From an uncultured Oscillospiraceae bacterium (lineage in GTDB: Bacteria; Bacillota; Clostridia; Oscillospirales; Oscillospiraceae), in assembly GCA_934667815.1 (NCBI GenBank), contig CAKUMO010000002.1:56413-120412 (forward strand): a stretch of DNA of 64,000 nucleotides, read 5' to 3'. Of the stretch, positions 17,959 to 26,472 are shown in pieces. The translations under genes and the position numbers were made by a program. Positions within the stretch are counted from its first letter, which is position 1; each line of letters begins with the position of its first letter. The notes below the pieces were generated by a model. The model had not been told where the DNA came from and searched no databases. It saw only the letters and a program-made list of their open reading frames with translations.

Positions 17959-19779
17959 TTATGACTCCTGTGGATGAAAATACGCATACACCGCCTGTGC
18001 CGCAGGACGCGGCAGGCATTCCTCCAGCGAAGCCATGTCGGCTTCGCGGATGGCAGCGACGGATTTGAATTGCTTCAAGAGCAGATTGCGCCGCTTTTCT
18101 CCGATTCCCTCGATGGCGTCGAGCGTCGAGCCGCGCACATGGCGGCTGCGGAGCTGCCGGTGATAGGTAATGGCGAAGCGGTGCGTCTCCTCTTGAATGC
18201 GGCCGATCAGCGAAAAGACGGCGGTGTTTCCCTGAATGCCGATTTCCTCGCCCTGCGGTGTGACAAGGGCACGCGTGCGGTGACGGTTGTCCTTGACCAT
18301 GCCGAAAATGGGCAGGACAATGCCCATCTGAGCCAGCGCCTCGCGCACGGTTTCGGCGTGCACCGCGCCGCCGTCGATCAAAAGAACGTCCGGCCGCTCG
18401 TCAAAGCCCTTGTCCCCGTCGAGAAAATGGCAGAAGCGGCGGCAGAGCACCTGCCGCATGGAGGCGTAGTCGTCCTGGTCGTCCATATTTTCCAGCTTGA
18501 ATCGTTTATAATCGGACTTTTTCGGCTTACCGTCCACGAACACCGTCATGGACGCGACGATGTCCGTTCCGGCGGTATTGGAGATGTCATAAGCCTCCAT
18601 GCGTGCAGGAACGGCAGGCAGGCCGAGCATGTTTTGCAGCAGTACGAGCGTGCCGTTCAGGCGTTCGGCGGCAGAGGTCGCTCGCTCTGCCTCCTCGCGT
18701 GCGTTCTTGACAGCCAGCTCCGACAGGCGCTTGCCGTCGCCGCGCTGCGGGACGAGAATCGCGACGTTCTTTTCAAGCTTTTCCTTCAGTAGCTGCGCAA
18801 ACGGCGCAGCATCCTCCATGGGCATGGGCAGCAGAATGCGCTTGGGCGCGGCCTGCCGCTGCAAATAATACTGCTTGACGAGCGACGATAGCGCTTCCGC
18901 CGGGTCGTCCGCAACTGGCAGAAGATCATAGTCCTTGTCCATCAGGCTGCCGCGAATGAAGTGCAGCACGGCAAAGCAGGCCTTGGCCTCGGTCTGATAC
19001 CAGCCGATGACGTCGGTGTCTGCCATTGTGCCCGCCGTAACCAGTTGGCGCTGCCCAAGGGACTCGATTGCCTGCATCCGGTCGCGCAGCTCGGCAGCGT
19101 GCTCAAATTCCAGCCGCTCCGCTGCGGCCTCCATCTGCGATTTCAGCTCGTCGGACAGCGTCTGGTACTTCCCTTCCAGCAGCCGCACGGCTTCCTCCAT
19201 ACGAGCGTGGTACTCCGCAGGCGTTTTGCATAGGCGGCACCAGCCGTCGCAGCGGTTCATCTGAAAGTTCAGGCAAGGTCGCTCTTTGCCCGCGTCGCGC
19301 GGAAATTTTTTGCTGCATCCGGGCAGACGGAAGGTCACGCGAATGGCGTCGATCACCTGCTGGGAACGCCCGCGGCTGCCGTAGGGGCCGAAATAGCGTG
19401 CACCGTCGTCCTTGACACGCGTGGCCAGCTCGATCACGGGATACTCCTGCCGCAGATCGACGCGCAGATAGGGATAGCCCTTGTCGTCCTTCAGGAGAAT
19501 ATTGTACTTGGGCATATAGTGCTTGATGAGTGAGCATTCGAGCACCAATGCCTCAAATTCCGACGCGGCGGCAATGGTCTCAAAGTGATCGACCTGTGAG
19601 ACCATGCGGCGGGTCTTTGGCGTGTGCGAGGCCGTATCCTGAAAGTACTGGGTCACGCGGTTCTTCAGTTTTTTCGCCTTGCCGACGTAGATGACCGTGT
19701 CAGATGCATCCTTCATCAGATAGACGCCCGGCTCATACGGCAGCGACAGCGCGGCCAGCTTCAGTTCTTCCTTCGTCAT
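17959..19779 (-). CDS. uvrC: Excinuclease ABC subunit C
   Basis: A 606-residue dual-incision nuclease of nucleotide excision repair. It carries, in order, the GIY-YIG domain (PGVYLMKD...YVGKAK, residues about 16-35), a cysteine-rich linker (CLNFQMNRCDGWCRLC), a UVR helix for UvrB (FEHAAELRDRM), an RNase H-like domain (EAYDISNTAGT) and a C-terminal helix-hairpin-helix (LDAIEGIGEKRRNLLL). Length and motifs are complete. It heads the uvrC-rsmD-coaD unit, separated from the HPr gene by a strong terminator. Confidence 0.98.
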   Translation of the reverse strand: MTKEELKLAALSLPYEPGVYLMKDASDTVIYVGKAKKLKNRVTQYFQDTASHTPKTRRMVSQVDHFETIAAASEFEALVLECSLIKHYMPKYNILLKDDKGYPYLRVDLRQEYPVIELATRVKDDGARYFGPYGSRGRSQQVIDAIRVTFRLPGCSKKFPRDAGKERPCLNFQMNRCDGWCRLCKTPAEYHARMEEAVRLLEGKYQTLSDELKSQMEAAAERLEFEHAAELRDRMQAIESLGQRQLVTAGTMADTDVIGWYQTEAKACFAVLHFIRGSLMDKDYDLLPVADDPAEALSSLVKQYYLQRQAAPKRILLPMPMEDAAPFAQLLKEKLEKNVAILVPQRGDGKRLSELAVKNAREEAERATSAAERLNGTLVLLQNMLGLPAVPARMEAYDISNTAGTDIVASMTVFVDGKPKKSDYKRFKLENMDDQDDYASMRQVLCRRFCHFLDGDKGFDERPDVLLIDGGAVHAETVREALAQMGIVLPIFGMVKDNRHRTRALVTPQGEEIGIQGNTAVFSLIGRIQEETHRFAITYHRQLRSRHVRGSTLDAIEGIGEKRRNLLLKQFKSVAAIREADMASLEECLPRPAAQAVYAYFHPQES

Positions 19780-19794
19780 GGCTTCTCTCCGGAG

Positions 19795-19839
19795 AAAAAA
19801 GCCGCCCCAGACGCCCGTTTCAGCGGCGTTTGGGGCAGC
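19795..19839 (-). terminator. Rho-independent terminator after the HPr-like gene
   Basis: A 15-base GC-rich stem (19801-19815 with 19825-19839, one mismatch) is followed on the minus strand by CTTTTTT. It ends the HPr transcript before uvrC. Confidence 0.88.
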
Positions 19840-19856
19840 CTACCTCAAAAATATCC

Positions 19857-20117
19857 TTAAAAAATATCCTTCACGAGCATGGCCGACAGAGCCTTGACGG
19901 CAGCTTCTTCGTCAGAGCCTTCGGCGATCAGCGTGATCTCGGTTCCGGTGGTGATCCCCATGGAAAGCACACCGAGAAGGCTTTTCGCATTGATCTTGCG
20001 GTCGTCCGCCTCGATCCAGATGCTGGAACGGAACTCGTTGGCCTTCTGAATGAAATAAGTTGCCTGCTTATTGTGAAGACCGGATTCGCACTTCACGACC
20101 GATTTTTCTGTGTACAT
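19857..20117 (-). CDS. HPr family phosphocarrier protein with atypical active-site loop
   Basis: An 86-residue HPr-fold protein. The PTS phosphoacceptor His15 is present in GLHNKQA, but the usual Ala-Arg-Pro after it is Asn-Lys-Gln. The regulatory Ser46 is kept (NAKSLLGVLSMG). The start at 20117 is preferred because AAGGAG lies 8 bases upstream; an in-frame GTG 9 bases earlier abuts the ribosome-binding site. It has its own promoter and terminator and no PTS enzyme gene beside it. It may be a true HPr of low PTS activity or a regulatory Crh-like relative. Confidence 0.9.
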   Translation of the reverse strand: MYTEKSVVKCESGLHNKQATYFIQKANEFRSSIWIEADDRKINAKSLLGVLSMGITTGTEITLIAEGSDEEAAVKALSAMLVKDIF

Positions 20118-20166
20118 TCGCGTCACTCCTTCAAATTACGATCGGCAGATCGCATGTCTACTCTTA

Positions 20167-20194
20167 ACTATATCAAATCCTGAAAATTTGTCAA
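20167..20194 (-). promoter_or_regulatory. Promoter of the HPr-like gene
   Basis: Minus-strand TTGACA (20189-20194), a 16-base spacer and TATAGT (20167-20172). The rest of the 170-base gap up to mutS2 shows nothing else. Confidence 0.75.
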
Positions 20195-20287
20195 CTGTTT
20201 TCCATAAAATTTCAGCCGTTTTTGGCCATACACGCGAAAAGTCATGCGTTAACAGACCTTTTTCCGGCCAGAATTCGGGTGAAATAC

Positions 20288-22660
20288 CTAAGCCAGCTCC
20301 GCAATCGTCACGCCATCCTCGCCCTCGCCGTAGACGCCGAGGCGGTAGCGCTTGACCGCACGGTTGTGCTTCAGCTCGTCCTGCACCGCCTTGCGCAGCA
20401 CGCCCGTGCCCTTGCCGTGGATGATGCGCACGGAGGACAAATTCGCCAGCATCGCATTGTCAAGAAACACCGCAAGCGTTGCGACGGCCTCGTCCGCCGT
20501 CATGCCGCGCAGATCAAGCTCTGTGGACGCACCCGCGCTGCGGAACTCGCGTTTCGTGCGCTCGATGATCTTCTTCGCCTGCTGTTTGGTCTCCTCGATG
20601 AGATACACCTCGTCCGGGCGGGCAGTGATCTTCATAATGCCCGCCTGCAGCTCATAAGAGCCGTCCTTCTGGATGGAAAGCACCTGCGCTTTCGTGCCGA
20701 AGCGCAGCAGCTCAACCGTGTCGCCTACCTTGATCGCACGCGTCGGCTCCGGCCGCATCTGCGGCTTCTGACGGTCGGTCAGCGCATCTTCAGCCTCATT
20801 GAGTTTGCGCCGCAGCTCAGCCTGTTTGGCATTACTGCCCTGCACGTCCGCGCCGTCCTTCATTTGCTTGCGAAGCTGCCTGAGTTCCTCAGCCACCTCA
20901 TTGGACGTTCTGCGCGCATCGTCAATGATGCGCTGTGCCTCGGCGCGTGCGCTGCGCACGGCCTTCTCGCGTTCGCGCTTGATCTCGTCGTAATACGCCT
21001 CGGATTTTTCCTTCATCTGTTCGGTTTCCAACCGCAGACGCTCGGCCTCGAGCTTTGCATTTTCCATCTGCTGGCGCTGCTGCTCGAGCTGGTTGAGGAC
21101 ATCCTCAAAATTGCGGTCGTTCTCGTTGACGAGACTGCGCGCCTTATCGATGATGATATCCGAAAGCCCCAAACGCTTAGAGATTGCAAAGGCGTTGGAC
21201 TTGCCCGGAATGCCGATGAGCAGGCGGTAGGTCGGGCGAAGCGTCTCAACATCAAATTCGCAGGAGGCGTTCATAACGCCGTCCGTGCGCATGGCATAGA
21301 GCTTCAACTCCGCGTAATGCGTCGTTGCCGCAACACGGCTGCCGCATTGGCGGCAAAACTCGATCAATGCCGTAGCCAGCGCCGCACCCTCGGCCGGGTC
21401 GGTGCCCGCACCCAGCTCGTCAAAGAGCACGAGCGTGGCGCCGTCGCATTCGGAGACGATCTGCACGATGTTCTTCATGTGTGCCGAGAAGGTGGACAGC
21501 GACTGCTCGATGGATTGCTCGTCGCCGATGTCGGCCAGTACACGCTCAAAGACGGACACCGCGCTTCCGTGATCGGCAGGAATGTGCAGGCCGCACTCGG
21601 CCATCAGTGTCAGAAGTCCCAGTGTTTTCAGTGTGACGGTTTTACCGCCGGTATTCGGGCCGGTGATGATAAGTGTGTCAAAATCCGTCCCAAGGCGCAC
21701 GGTCACGGGCACAACTGCCTTTTTGTCGATCAGGGGATGCCGCGCACGCACCAGCTCAATAGAAGCGTTCTCGCGGATCTCCGGCTCCATGCCGTCGATG
21801 CGCAGAGAATATTTTGCCTTGGCAAAAATCACATCCAGCGTGATGAGCATTTCATAGCTGTGGCAGATGCTCTCGCGGAAGGACGCGGCCTCGGCGGAAA
21901 GCTCAGCCAGAATGCGCTCGATCTCCTTTTTCTCACGGATAAGCAGCTCACGCAGCGCATTGTTGGCGTTGACTGCCGACATCGGCTCAATGAAAAACGT
22001 GCTGCCTGTGGAGGAAACATCGTGGATCAGGCCGGGAATTTCGGACTTGTACTCGCTTTTGACCGGCACGACATAGCGGTCGCCGCGCAGCGTGATGATG
22101 GGATCGCGCAGGTATTTGGCATACGAGGGCGAGGAAATGATTTTTTGCAGTGATTCCTTGACCTTCGCGCTCTGAATGCGCATATGGCGGCGAATGTCGG
22201 CAAGCTCGCTGCTGGCCGCGTCCGCAATCTCCTCCTCAGAGAGAATGGAATTGGTGATTTTGTCCTCGAGATAGCGATTGGGCGAAAGCTCCTGGAAATA
22301 GACATCCAAAACGCTTTGCGTACTGTCGCTGTTGAAATACGCCTTGACATTGCGGATGCAGCGCAGCACTCCCGCGATGCGCAGAAGCTCCGCCGGTGTC
22401 AGGCAGCCGCCGCGATCGGCACGTTCAAGAGAGGACGCGACCTCGCGCACATCCTGAAAGCCGGGTGCGCCCTTGAGCGTAATCATGGAGCAGGCCGCGG
22501 TGGTCTGCGCAAGCAGACGGCGAATGTCGTCCGCATCGGAAAGCGGCTGTAAGGCGCGGCAGCGCGTCTTGGCTTCCTCGCTTGTCGCACTGGCGGCCAG
22601 ACGCTCGAGGACGGCATCCAGCTCCAGTTTTTTCATAGACTTTTCATACAGTTCTGTCAT
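20288..22660 (-). CDS. mutS2: MutS2 ATPase/endonuclease
   Basis: A 790-residue MutS2 protein. It contains the MutS core, the P-loop (ITGPNTGGKTVTLKTLG, near residue 335), a Walker B region (LVLFDELGAGTDP), a long coiled coil (about 520-640) and a C-terminal Smr nuclease domain (LDLRGMTADEA...IIHGKGTG). It lacks the MutS mismatch-recognition domain, as expected. In Bacillus, MutS2 has been linked to splitting of collided ribosomes and to recombination control. The start overlaps the recO stop by 4 bases, so it is the last gene of the yqfC-to-recO operon. Confidence 0.97.
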   Translation of the reverse strand: MTELYEKSMKKLELDAVLERLAASATSEEAKTRCRALQPLSDADDIRRLLAQTTAACSMITLKGAPGFQDVREVASSLERADRGGCLTPAELLRIAGVLRCIRNVKAYFNSDSTQSVLDVYFQELSPNRYLEDKITNSILSEEEIADAASSELADIRRHMRIQSAKVKESLQKIISSPSYAKYLRDPIITLRGDRYVVPVKSEYKSEIPGLIHDVSSTGSTFFIEPMSAVNANNALRELLIREKKEIERILAELSAEAASFRESICHSYEMLITLDVIFAKAKYSLRIDGMEPEIRENASIELVRARHPLIDKKAVVPVTVRLGTDFDTLIITGPNTGGKTVTLKTLGLLTLMAECGLHIPADHGSAVSVFERVLADIGDEQSIEQSLSTFSAHMKNIVQIVSECDGATLVLFDELGAGTDPAEGAALATALIEFCRQCGSRVAATTHYAELKLYAMRTDGVMNASCEFDVETLRPTYRLLIGIPGKSNAFAISKRLGLSDIIIDKARSLVNENDRNFEDVLNQLEQQRQQMENAKLEAERLRLETEQMKEKSEAYYDEIKREREKAVRSARAEAQRIIDDARRTSNEVAEELRQLRKQMKDGADVQGSNAKQAELRRKLNEAEDALTDRQKPQMRPEPTRAIKVGDTVELLRFGTKAQVLSIQKDGSYELQAGIMKITARPDEVYLIEETKQQAKKIIERTKREFRSAGASTELDLRGMTADEAVATLAVFLDNAMLANLSSVRIIHGKGTGVLRKAVQDELKHNRAVKRYRLGVYGEGEDGVTIAELA

Positions 22661-23418
22661 TTGTAAAACTCCGTTTTTAAAAAGAGGGATTTATAAAAAT
22701 CCAGTGTGTAAAACCCGCGCTCGAGCTTGGTGCACAGATAGCTCTCCGTGATGCCGCTCAGCTCGGCGGCGCTGCGCTCCTCCAGCCGGAAGGAAAACAG
22801 GCGCTTGCCCGGCGCGGAAACAATGTAGCGCATAGCGGCCAGCGTTGCAGGCGAAAGCGGCATCCGCAGGCCGTCGGTGTTCTCGCCGCGGCAGCCCGCG
22901 CATTGCAGAACGCCCTGCGTCAGGTTGAAGCGGTCGGCATCCTCGCGTCCGCACACCACGCAGCCGGAAAGATCGGGCAGATAGCCCGCAAGGCACATGG
23001 CCTTCAGCTCAAAAACGGCCTTGATGAGCGTCTGCGGCGCGGCCTCGCGGTTTAAGACATACAGGCAGTTGAGCAGCAGCGACAGAAGCTCCGGATCCGG
23101 CGCATCCTCCTGCGAAATTGTCTCCGTGACCTGCGCAAAATAAGACGCCAGGGACAGCAGCTCCACATCCTCGCGCAGATGGGCAAACATCTCCTTCGGC
23201 ACGGACTCCGTGACCGTGTATTTGCCCTGATAATCCAGAAGCGTGAACTCCGAAAGCGTGAGAAGCTGGCAGCCTGCGCGCAGCTTGCTCGTCCGGCTTT
23301 TGACGCCGCGTGCCTTGGCCGTGAGCTGACCGTTCTCACGCGTGAGCAGAGTCAGAAGCTTGTCGTTGTCCTTGTATTCGGTCTCCCGCAGGACGATCCC
23401 GTCGGTTTTGAGATACAT
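22657..23418 (-). CDS. recO: DNA repair protein RecO
   Basis: A 253-residue RecFOR-pathway protein that helps load RecA on SSB-coated DNA. It has an N-terminal OB fold (TDGIVLRETEYKDNDKLLTLLT) and a C-terminal zinc-binding motif with two CxxC pairs (CVVC and CAGC). AGGAGA precedes the start. It lies downstream of yqzL and era, the order seen in Bacillus. Confidence 0.97.
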   Translation of the reverse strand: MYLKTDGIVLRETEYKDNDKLLTLLTRENGQLTAKARGVKSRTSKLRAGCQLLTLSEFTLLDYQGKYTVTESVPKEMFAHLREDVELLSLASYFAQVTETISQEDAPDPELLSLLLNCLYVLNREAAPQTLIKAVFELKAMCLAGYLPDLSGCVVCGREDADRFNLTQGVLQCAGCRGENTDGLRMPLSPATLAAMRYIVSAPGKRLFSFRLEERSAAELSGITESYLCTKLERGFYTLDFYKSLFLKTEFYK

Positions 23419-23442
23419 AATGTCTCCTATGTACGCCGCAGG

Positions 23443-23526
23443 TCAGTCCCTGCGGCTTTTATAGAGAAGGTACGCCTCCGGCGCGCCGGTCTCCAAAAAC
23501 AGTGTCCAGAAAAATGCTGCATCCAT
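23443..23526 (-). CDS. yqzL: YqzL family micropeptide (27 aa)
   Basis: A 27-codon reading frame between era and recO starts MDAAFFWTLF and contains TGAPEAYLLYK. In Bacillus the gene yqzL occupies the same place between era and recO and encodes a similar short peptide with an aromatic N-terminus, a TG turn and a YLLxK segment. AGGAGG lies 8 bases upstream of the ATG, a strong sign of translation. Function is unknown. It would be missed by a length cutoff. Confidence 0.85.
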   Translation of the reverse strand: MDAAFFWTLFLETGAPEAYLLYKSRRD

Positions 23527-23586
23527 CCTGCTGCCTCCTGTCTGACGATAGGATTTGCAGGAAGGCACGGCGCTATCACCGGAAAC

Positions 23587-24471
23587 TTATTCATATCCGA
23601 AATTACGGATCATGTGCTGACTGTCGCGCCAGTTCTCCTTGACCTTGACCCACGTCTGCAAAAAGACCTTCGTGCCCATGAAGCGCTCGCAGTCCTCGCG
23701 GGCGGCAGTGCTGATCTTTTTGAGCATCGCACCGTTTTTGCCGATAATAATGCCCTTGTGGCTGGGCTTTTCACAGTAGATTGTCGCATCGATGTCGATC
23801 ACGCCGCTGTCGCGCTCGGAGAACTTCGTGATCTCCACCGCCGTACCGTGCGGGATCTCGCGCTCCAGATTCCACAGAAGCTTTTCGCGGATGATCTCCG
23901 CCACGACCTGACGCTCCGGCTGGTCGGAAACGGCATCCTCCGGGAAGAAGAACGGGCTTTCGACTGCGTACTTTCCGCACTCGGCCAGCAGCTCGTCAAT
24001 GCCCTCCTTGAATTTTGCAGAAATGGGCAGGACGGCGTCAAAATTGAATTTTTGCGCATATGCCGCAATGACTGCGAGCAGGCTCTCCTTCTCGACGGTA
24101 TCGATCTTGTTGATGACCAGAATGGCAGGTGCGCCGGAGGCAGCGATCTGCGCAATGAGCGCCTCCTCCTGCGTGCCGACATTGGCAATGGGGTCGACGA
24201 GCAGCAGCACAACGTCCACGTCCGCAACGGACTCCTTGACGACATCGACCATATAGTCGCCCAGACGCGTGCGCGGCTTGTGGAAGCCCGGCGTGTCAAT
24301 GAACACAAGCTGGGTGTCGCCGTGCGTGACGATGCCGCAGATGCGGTTGCGCGTGGTCTGCGGTTTATTGGAGACGATGGCGATCTTCTCTCCCACCAGA
24401 CGGTTGATGAGCGTGGATTTTCCCACGTTCGGACGTCCGGCAATGGTAATCATGGCAGTTTTCGTTTTCAT
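23587..24471 (-). CDS. era: GTPase Era
   Basis: A 294-residue Ras-like GTPase with a C-terminal KH domain that binds the 3' end of 16S rRNA in 30S maturation. The G-motifs are GRPNVGKST (G1, residue 12 on), the PQTTR G2 loop, DTPGFHKP (G3) and NKID (G4). The KH segment carries GKNGAMLKKI. The length is standard. It overlaps the acetyltransferase gene by 4 bases upstream. Confidence 0.98.
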   Translation of the reverse strand: MKTKTAMITIAGRPNVGKSTLINRLVGEKIAIVSNKPQTTRNRICGIVTHGDTQLVFIDTPGFHKPRTRLGDYMVDVVKESVADVDVVLLLVDPIANVGTQEEALIAQIAASGAPAILVINKIDTVEKESLLAVIAAYAQKFNFDAVLPISAKFKEGIDELLAECGKYAVESPFFFPEDAVSDQPERQVVAEIIREKLLWNLEREIPHGTAVEITKFSERDSGVIDIDATIYCEKPSHKGIIIGKNGAMLKKISTAAREDCERFMGTKVFLQTWVKVKENWRDSQHMIRNFGYE

Positions 24472-24983
24472 GTTATTTCTCCTAAGTAAAACTCAAAATA
24501 GAGGATGTCCTCAGCCTTGTTTGCGTGGCCACCGCGGATTTCGCCCACAACGCCGCCCATTTTGCGGTAAAACGCCTGCGCCGGCGCATTGTGAAGGCTG
24601 CATCCGCAGAAGAATTTTCGAATATTTCGCGCACGGCACGCCGCTTCTAGCTGTGTAAATACGCGCCGCCCCAAGCCCATGCGCCGGTATTCCGGCAGAA
24701 AATAGAGAGAATTCAGGCAAAGCTCGAAATCCCGATAGCTCCCGTAGCCGCAGGGACCGTAATAAAAGTAGCCCACGCAGCACCCGCCGTCCCATGCGAG
24801 GAACACGTCGTTGCGCGCATCCGTGATGCGCAGCACGTCCCGCGCGGCGTGGCGGTCAAAGTCGTATTGGTCGATCATTTCGTCCGGATAAATGCCGCGA
24901 TAGGTCGTCGCCCAGACCTTCTGCCGCGTCTCGGTCAGCGTACGCACGTCGTTCATCGTCGCGCGGCGAAATTCCACGCTCAC
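24468..24983 (-). CDS. GNAT family N-acetyltransferase
   Basis: A 171-residue GNAT acyltransferase. The acetyl-CoA loop is in the segment YRRMGLGRRVF (motif A, R/Q-x-x-G-x-G/A), with an N-terminal beta-alpha start (EFRRATMNDVRTL). The substrate is unknown. It is inserted between ybeY and era with 4-base overlaps on both sides; in many Firmicutes other genes such as dgkA or cdd occupy this spot. Translational coupling implies constitutive co-expression with ribosome-maturation genes. Confidence 0.9.
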   Translation of the reverse strand: MSVEFRRATMNDVRTLTETRQKVWATTYRGIYPDEMIDQYDFDRHAARDVLRITDARNDVFLAWDGGCCVGYFYYGPCGYGSYRDFELCLNSLYFLPEYRRMGLGRRVFTQLEAACRARNIRKFFCGCSLHNAPAQAFYRKMGGVVGEIRGGHANKAEDILYFEFYLGEIT

Positions 24984-25474
24984 CGCTGCAAACCCAAGCT
25001 CGCCGCGATGATTTCCTCGCGCGTGCGCATCTGCCGCTTCTGATCGCCCTCATCCATATGGTCGTAGCCGAGCAGATGCAGCACCGAGTGGATTGTCAAA
25101 TACCCAACCTCGCGGCGCGTGGTATTGCCAAAGCGCGCCGCCTGATCCTTCGCCCGCTCGAGCGAGATGGCCATGTCGCCCAACGGCAGCAGCCCGGTCT
25201 GCGGGTCAAGATCCTCGCTGACATCCTGTGGGAATGCACCGGGCGTGAACTGGAACATCGGAAAAGACAGCACATCCGTCGCACGGTCAATATTGCGCAT
25301 GGCGCGATTGATGGCACGGATGCCCTCGTCGTCCGTGACCAGAACGTTGATTTCGCAGGGAACGTTCACGTTCTCGGCATCCAGCGCGGCCCTGATGCAG
25401 CGCGAAAGATGCAAGGTCAGCGCGGGATTTTTGTCCCGCCGGTTGGCGTAGCGTACAATGATCTGATGCTTCAT
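24980..25474 (-). CDS. ybeY: Endoribonuclease YbeY (rRNA maturation factor)
   Basis: A 164-residue metalloprotein with the H-x3-H-x5-H zinc motif in HSVLHLLGYDH (near residue 130). It acts in 16S rRNA 3'-end processing and ribosome quality control. It overlaps phoH by 4 bases, the usual phoH-ybeY pairing. Confidence 0.97.
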   Translation of the reverse strand: MKHQIIVRYANRRDKNPALTLHLSRCIRAALDAENVNVPCEINVLVTDDEGIRAINRAMRNIDRATDVLSFPMFQFTPGAFPQDVSEDLDPQTGLLPLGDMAISLERAKDQAARFGNTTRREVGYLTIHSVLHLLGYDHMDEGDQKRQMRTREEIIAASLGLQR

Positions 25475-26472
25475 TTCTCGTACTTCCTTCTGTATACCTT
25501 TTTCTGTGCAGGCAGCGGCTTCTTTTCGCCCGTTTCGTAAGCCGCGATGATGCGCTGCACCAGCGCATGGCGCACAACGTCGCTGGCCGTCAGGCGGCAG
25601 ATCGCAATATCCGGAATGTTCTCCAGAATGCGCACCGCGTCCTTCAGACCGCTGACCTTATCCGACGGCAGATCGATCTGCGTCACGTCGCCCGTAATGA
25701 CGATCTTCGAGCCGAAGCCCAGACGCGTCAGGAACATTTTCATCTGCTCGCGCGTGGTGTTCTGCGCTTCGTCAAGAATAATGAAGCTGTCGTCCAGCGT
25801 GCGGCCGCGCATGTAGGCCAGCGGCGCGACCTCAATATTCCCGCGCTCGAGATATTTCTGATACGTTTCTGCCCCGAGCATATCGTAAAGCGCATCGTAA
25901 AGCGGGCGCAGATAAGGATCGACCTTGTTCTGCAGGTCGCCCGGCAGGAAGCCCAGCCGCTCGCCGGCCTCGACCGCGGGACGCGTGAGAATAATGCGGT
26001 TGACGGCCTTTTCACGGAAGGCCGCGACCGCCGCCGCAACGGCCAAATAGGTCTTGCCCGTGCCGGCCGGGCCGACGCCGATGGTGATGGTGTTTTTGGC
26101 AATGGCCTTCATGTAGCGCTGCTGGCCGAGCGTCTTGGCCTTGACCGGCCGCCCCTTGGCGGTGATGCAGACCACGTCCTTGGCCATTTCGGAAATCTTG
26201 TCCTCGTTTCCGGAGGAGACAAGGTCGATCAGATAGCGCACCTTCTGCTCGTCGATCACCTCGCCCTTGGCCGCAAGCAGCAGCAGTCCCTCAAGGGCAC
26301 GGGCGGCACGGTCAACGGCCTCCTCGTCCTCGCCGGCGAGCTTCAGCTCCGTGCCGCGGTTGGTGATGCGCACGCCGTAGGTCTGCTCGACGCGCTTGAT
26401 ATTCTCGTCAAATGAACCGAACACATTGATGATCTGCTCGATGCGCTCGGCATTGATGCTTCTCTCGCTCAT
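25471..26472 (-). CDS. phoH: PhoH family ATPase (PhoH-like, YqfD-YbeY neighbourhood)
   Basis: A 333-residue P-loop protein with an N-terminal KH-like region and a RecA-type ATPase domain: Walker [12 protein letters not shown] (near residue 140) and Walker B with DEAQNTT. Family members are thought to act in RNA metabolism with YbeY. The ATG at 26472 has AAAGGAG upstream and overlaps the yqfD stop by 4 bases. A longer in-frame extension lies inside yqfD and is rejected. Confidence 0.95.
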   Translation of the reverse strand: MSERSINAERIEQIINVFGSFDENIKRVEQTYGVRITNRGTELKLAGEDEEAVDRAARALEGLLLLAAKGEVIDEQKVRYLIDLVSSGNEDKISEMAKDVVCITAKGRPVKAKTLGQQRYMKAIAKNTITIGVGPAGTGKTYLAVAAAVAAFREKAVNRIILTRPAVEAGERLGFLPGDLQNKVDPYLRPLYDALYDMLGAETYQKYLERGNIEVAPLAYMRGRTLDDSFIILDEAQNTTREQMKMFLTRLGFGSKIVITGDVTQIDLPSDKVSGLKDAVRILENIPDIAICRLTASDVVRHALVQRIIAAYETGEKKPLPAQKKVYRRKYEK

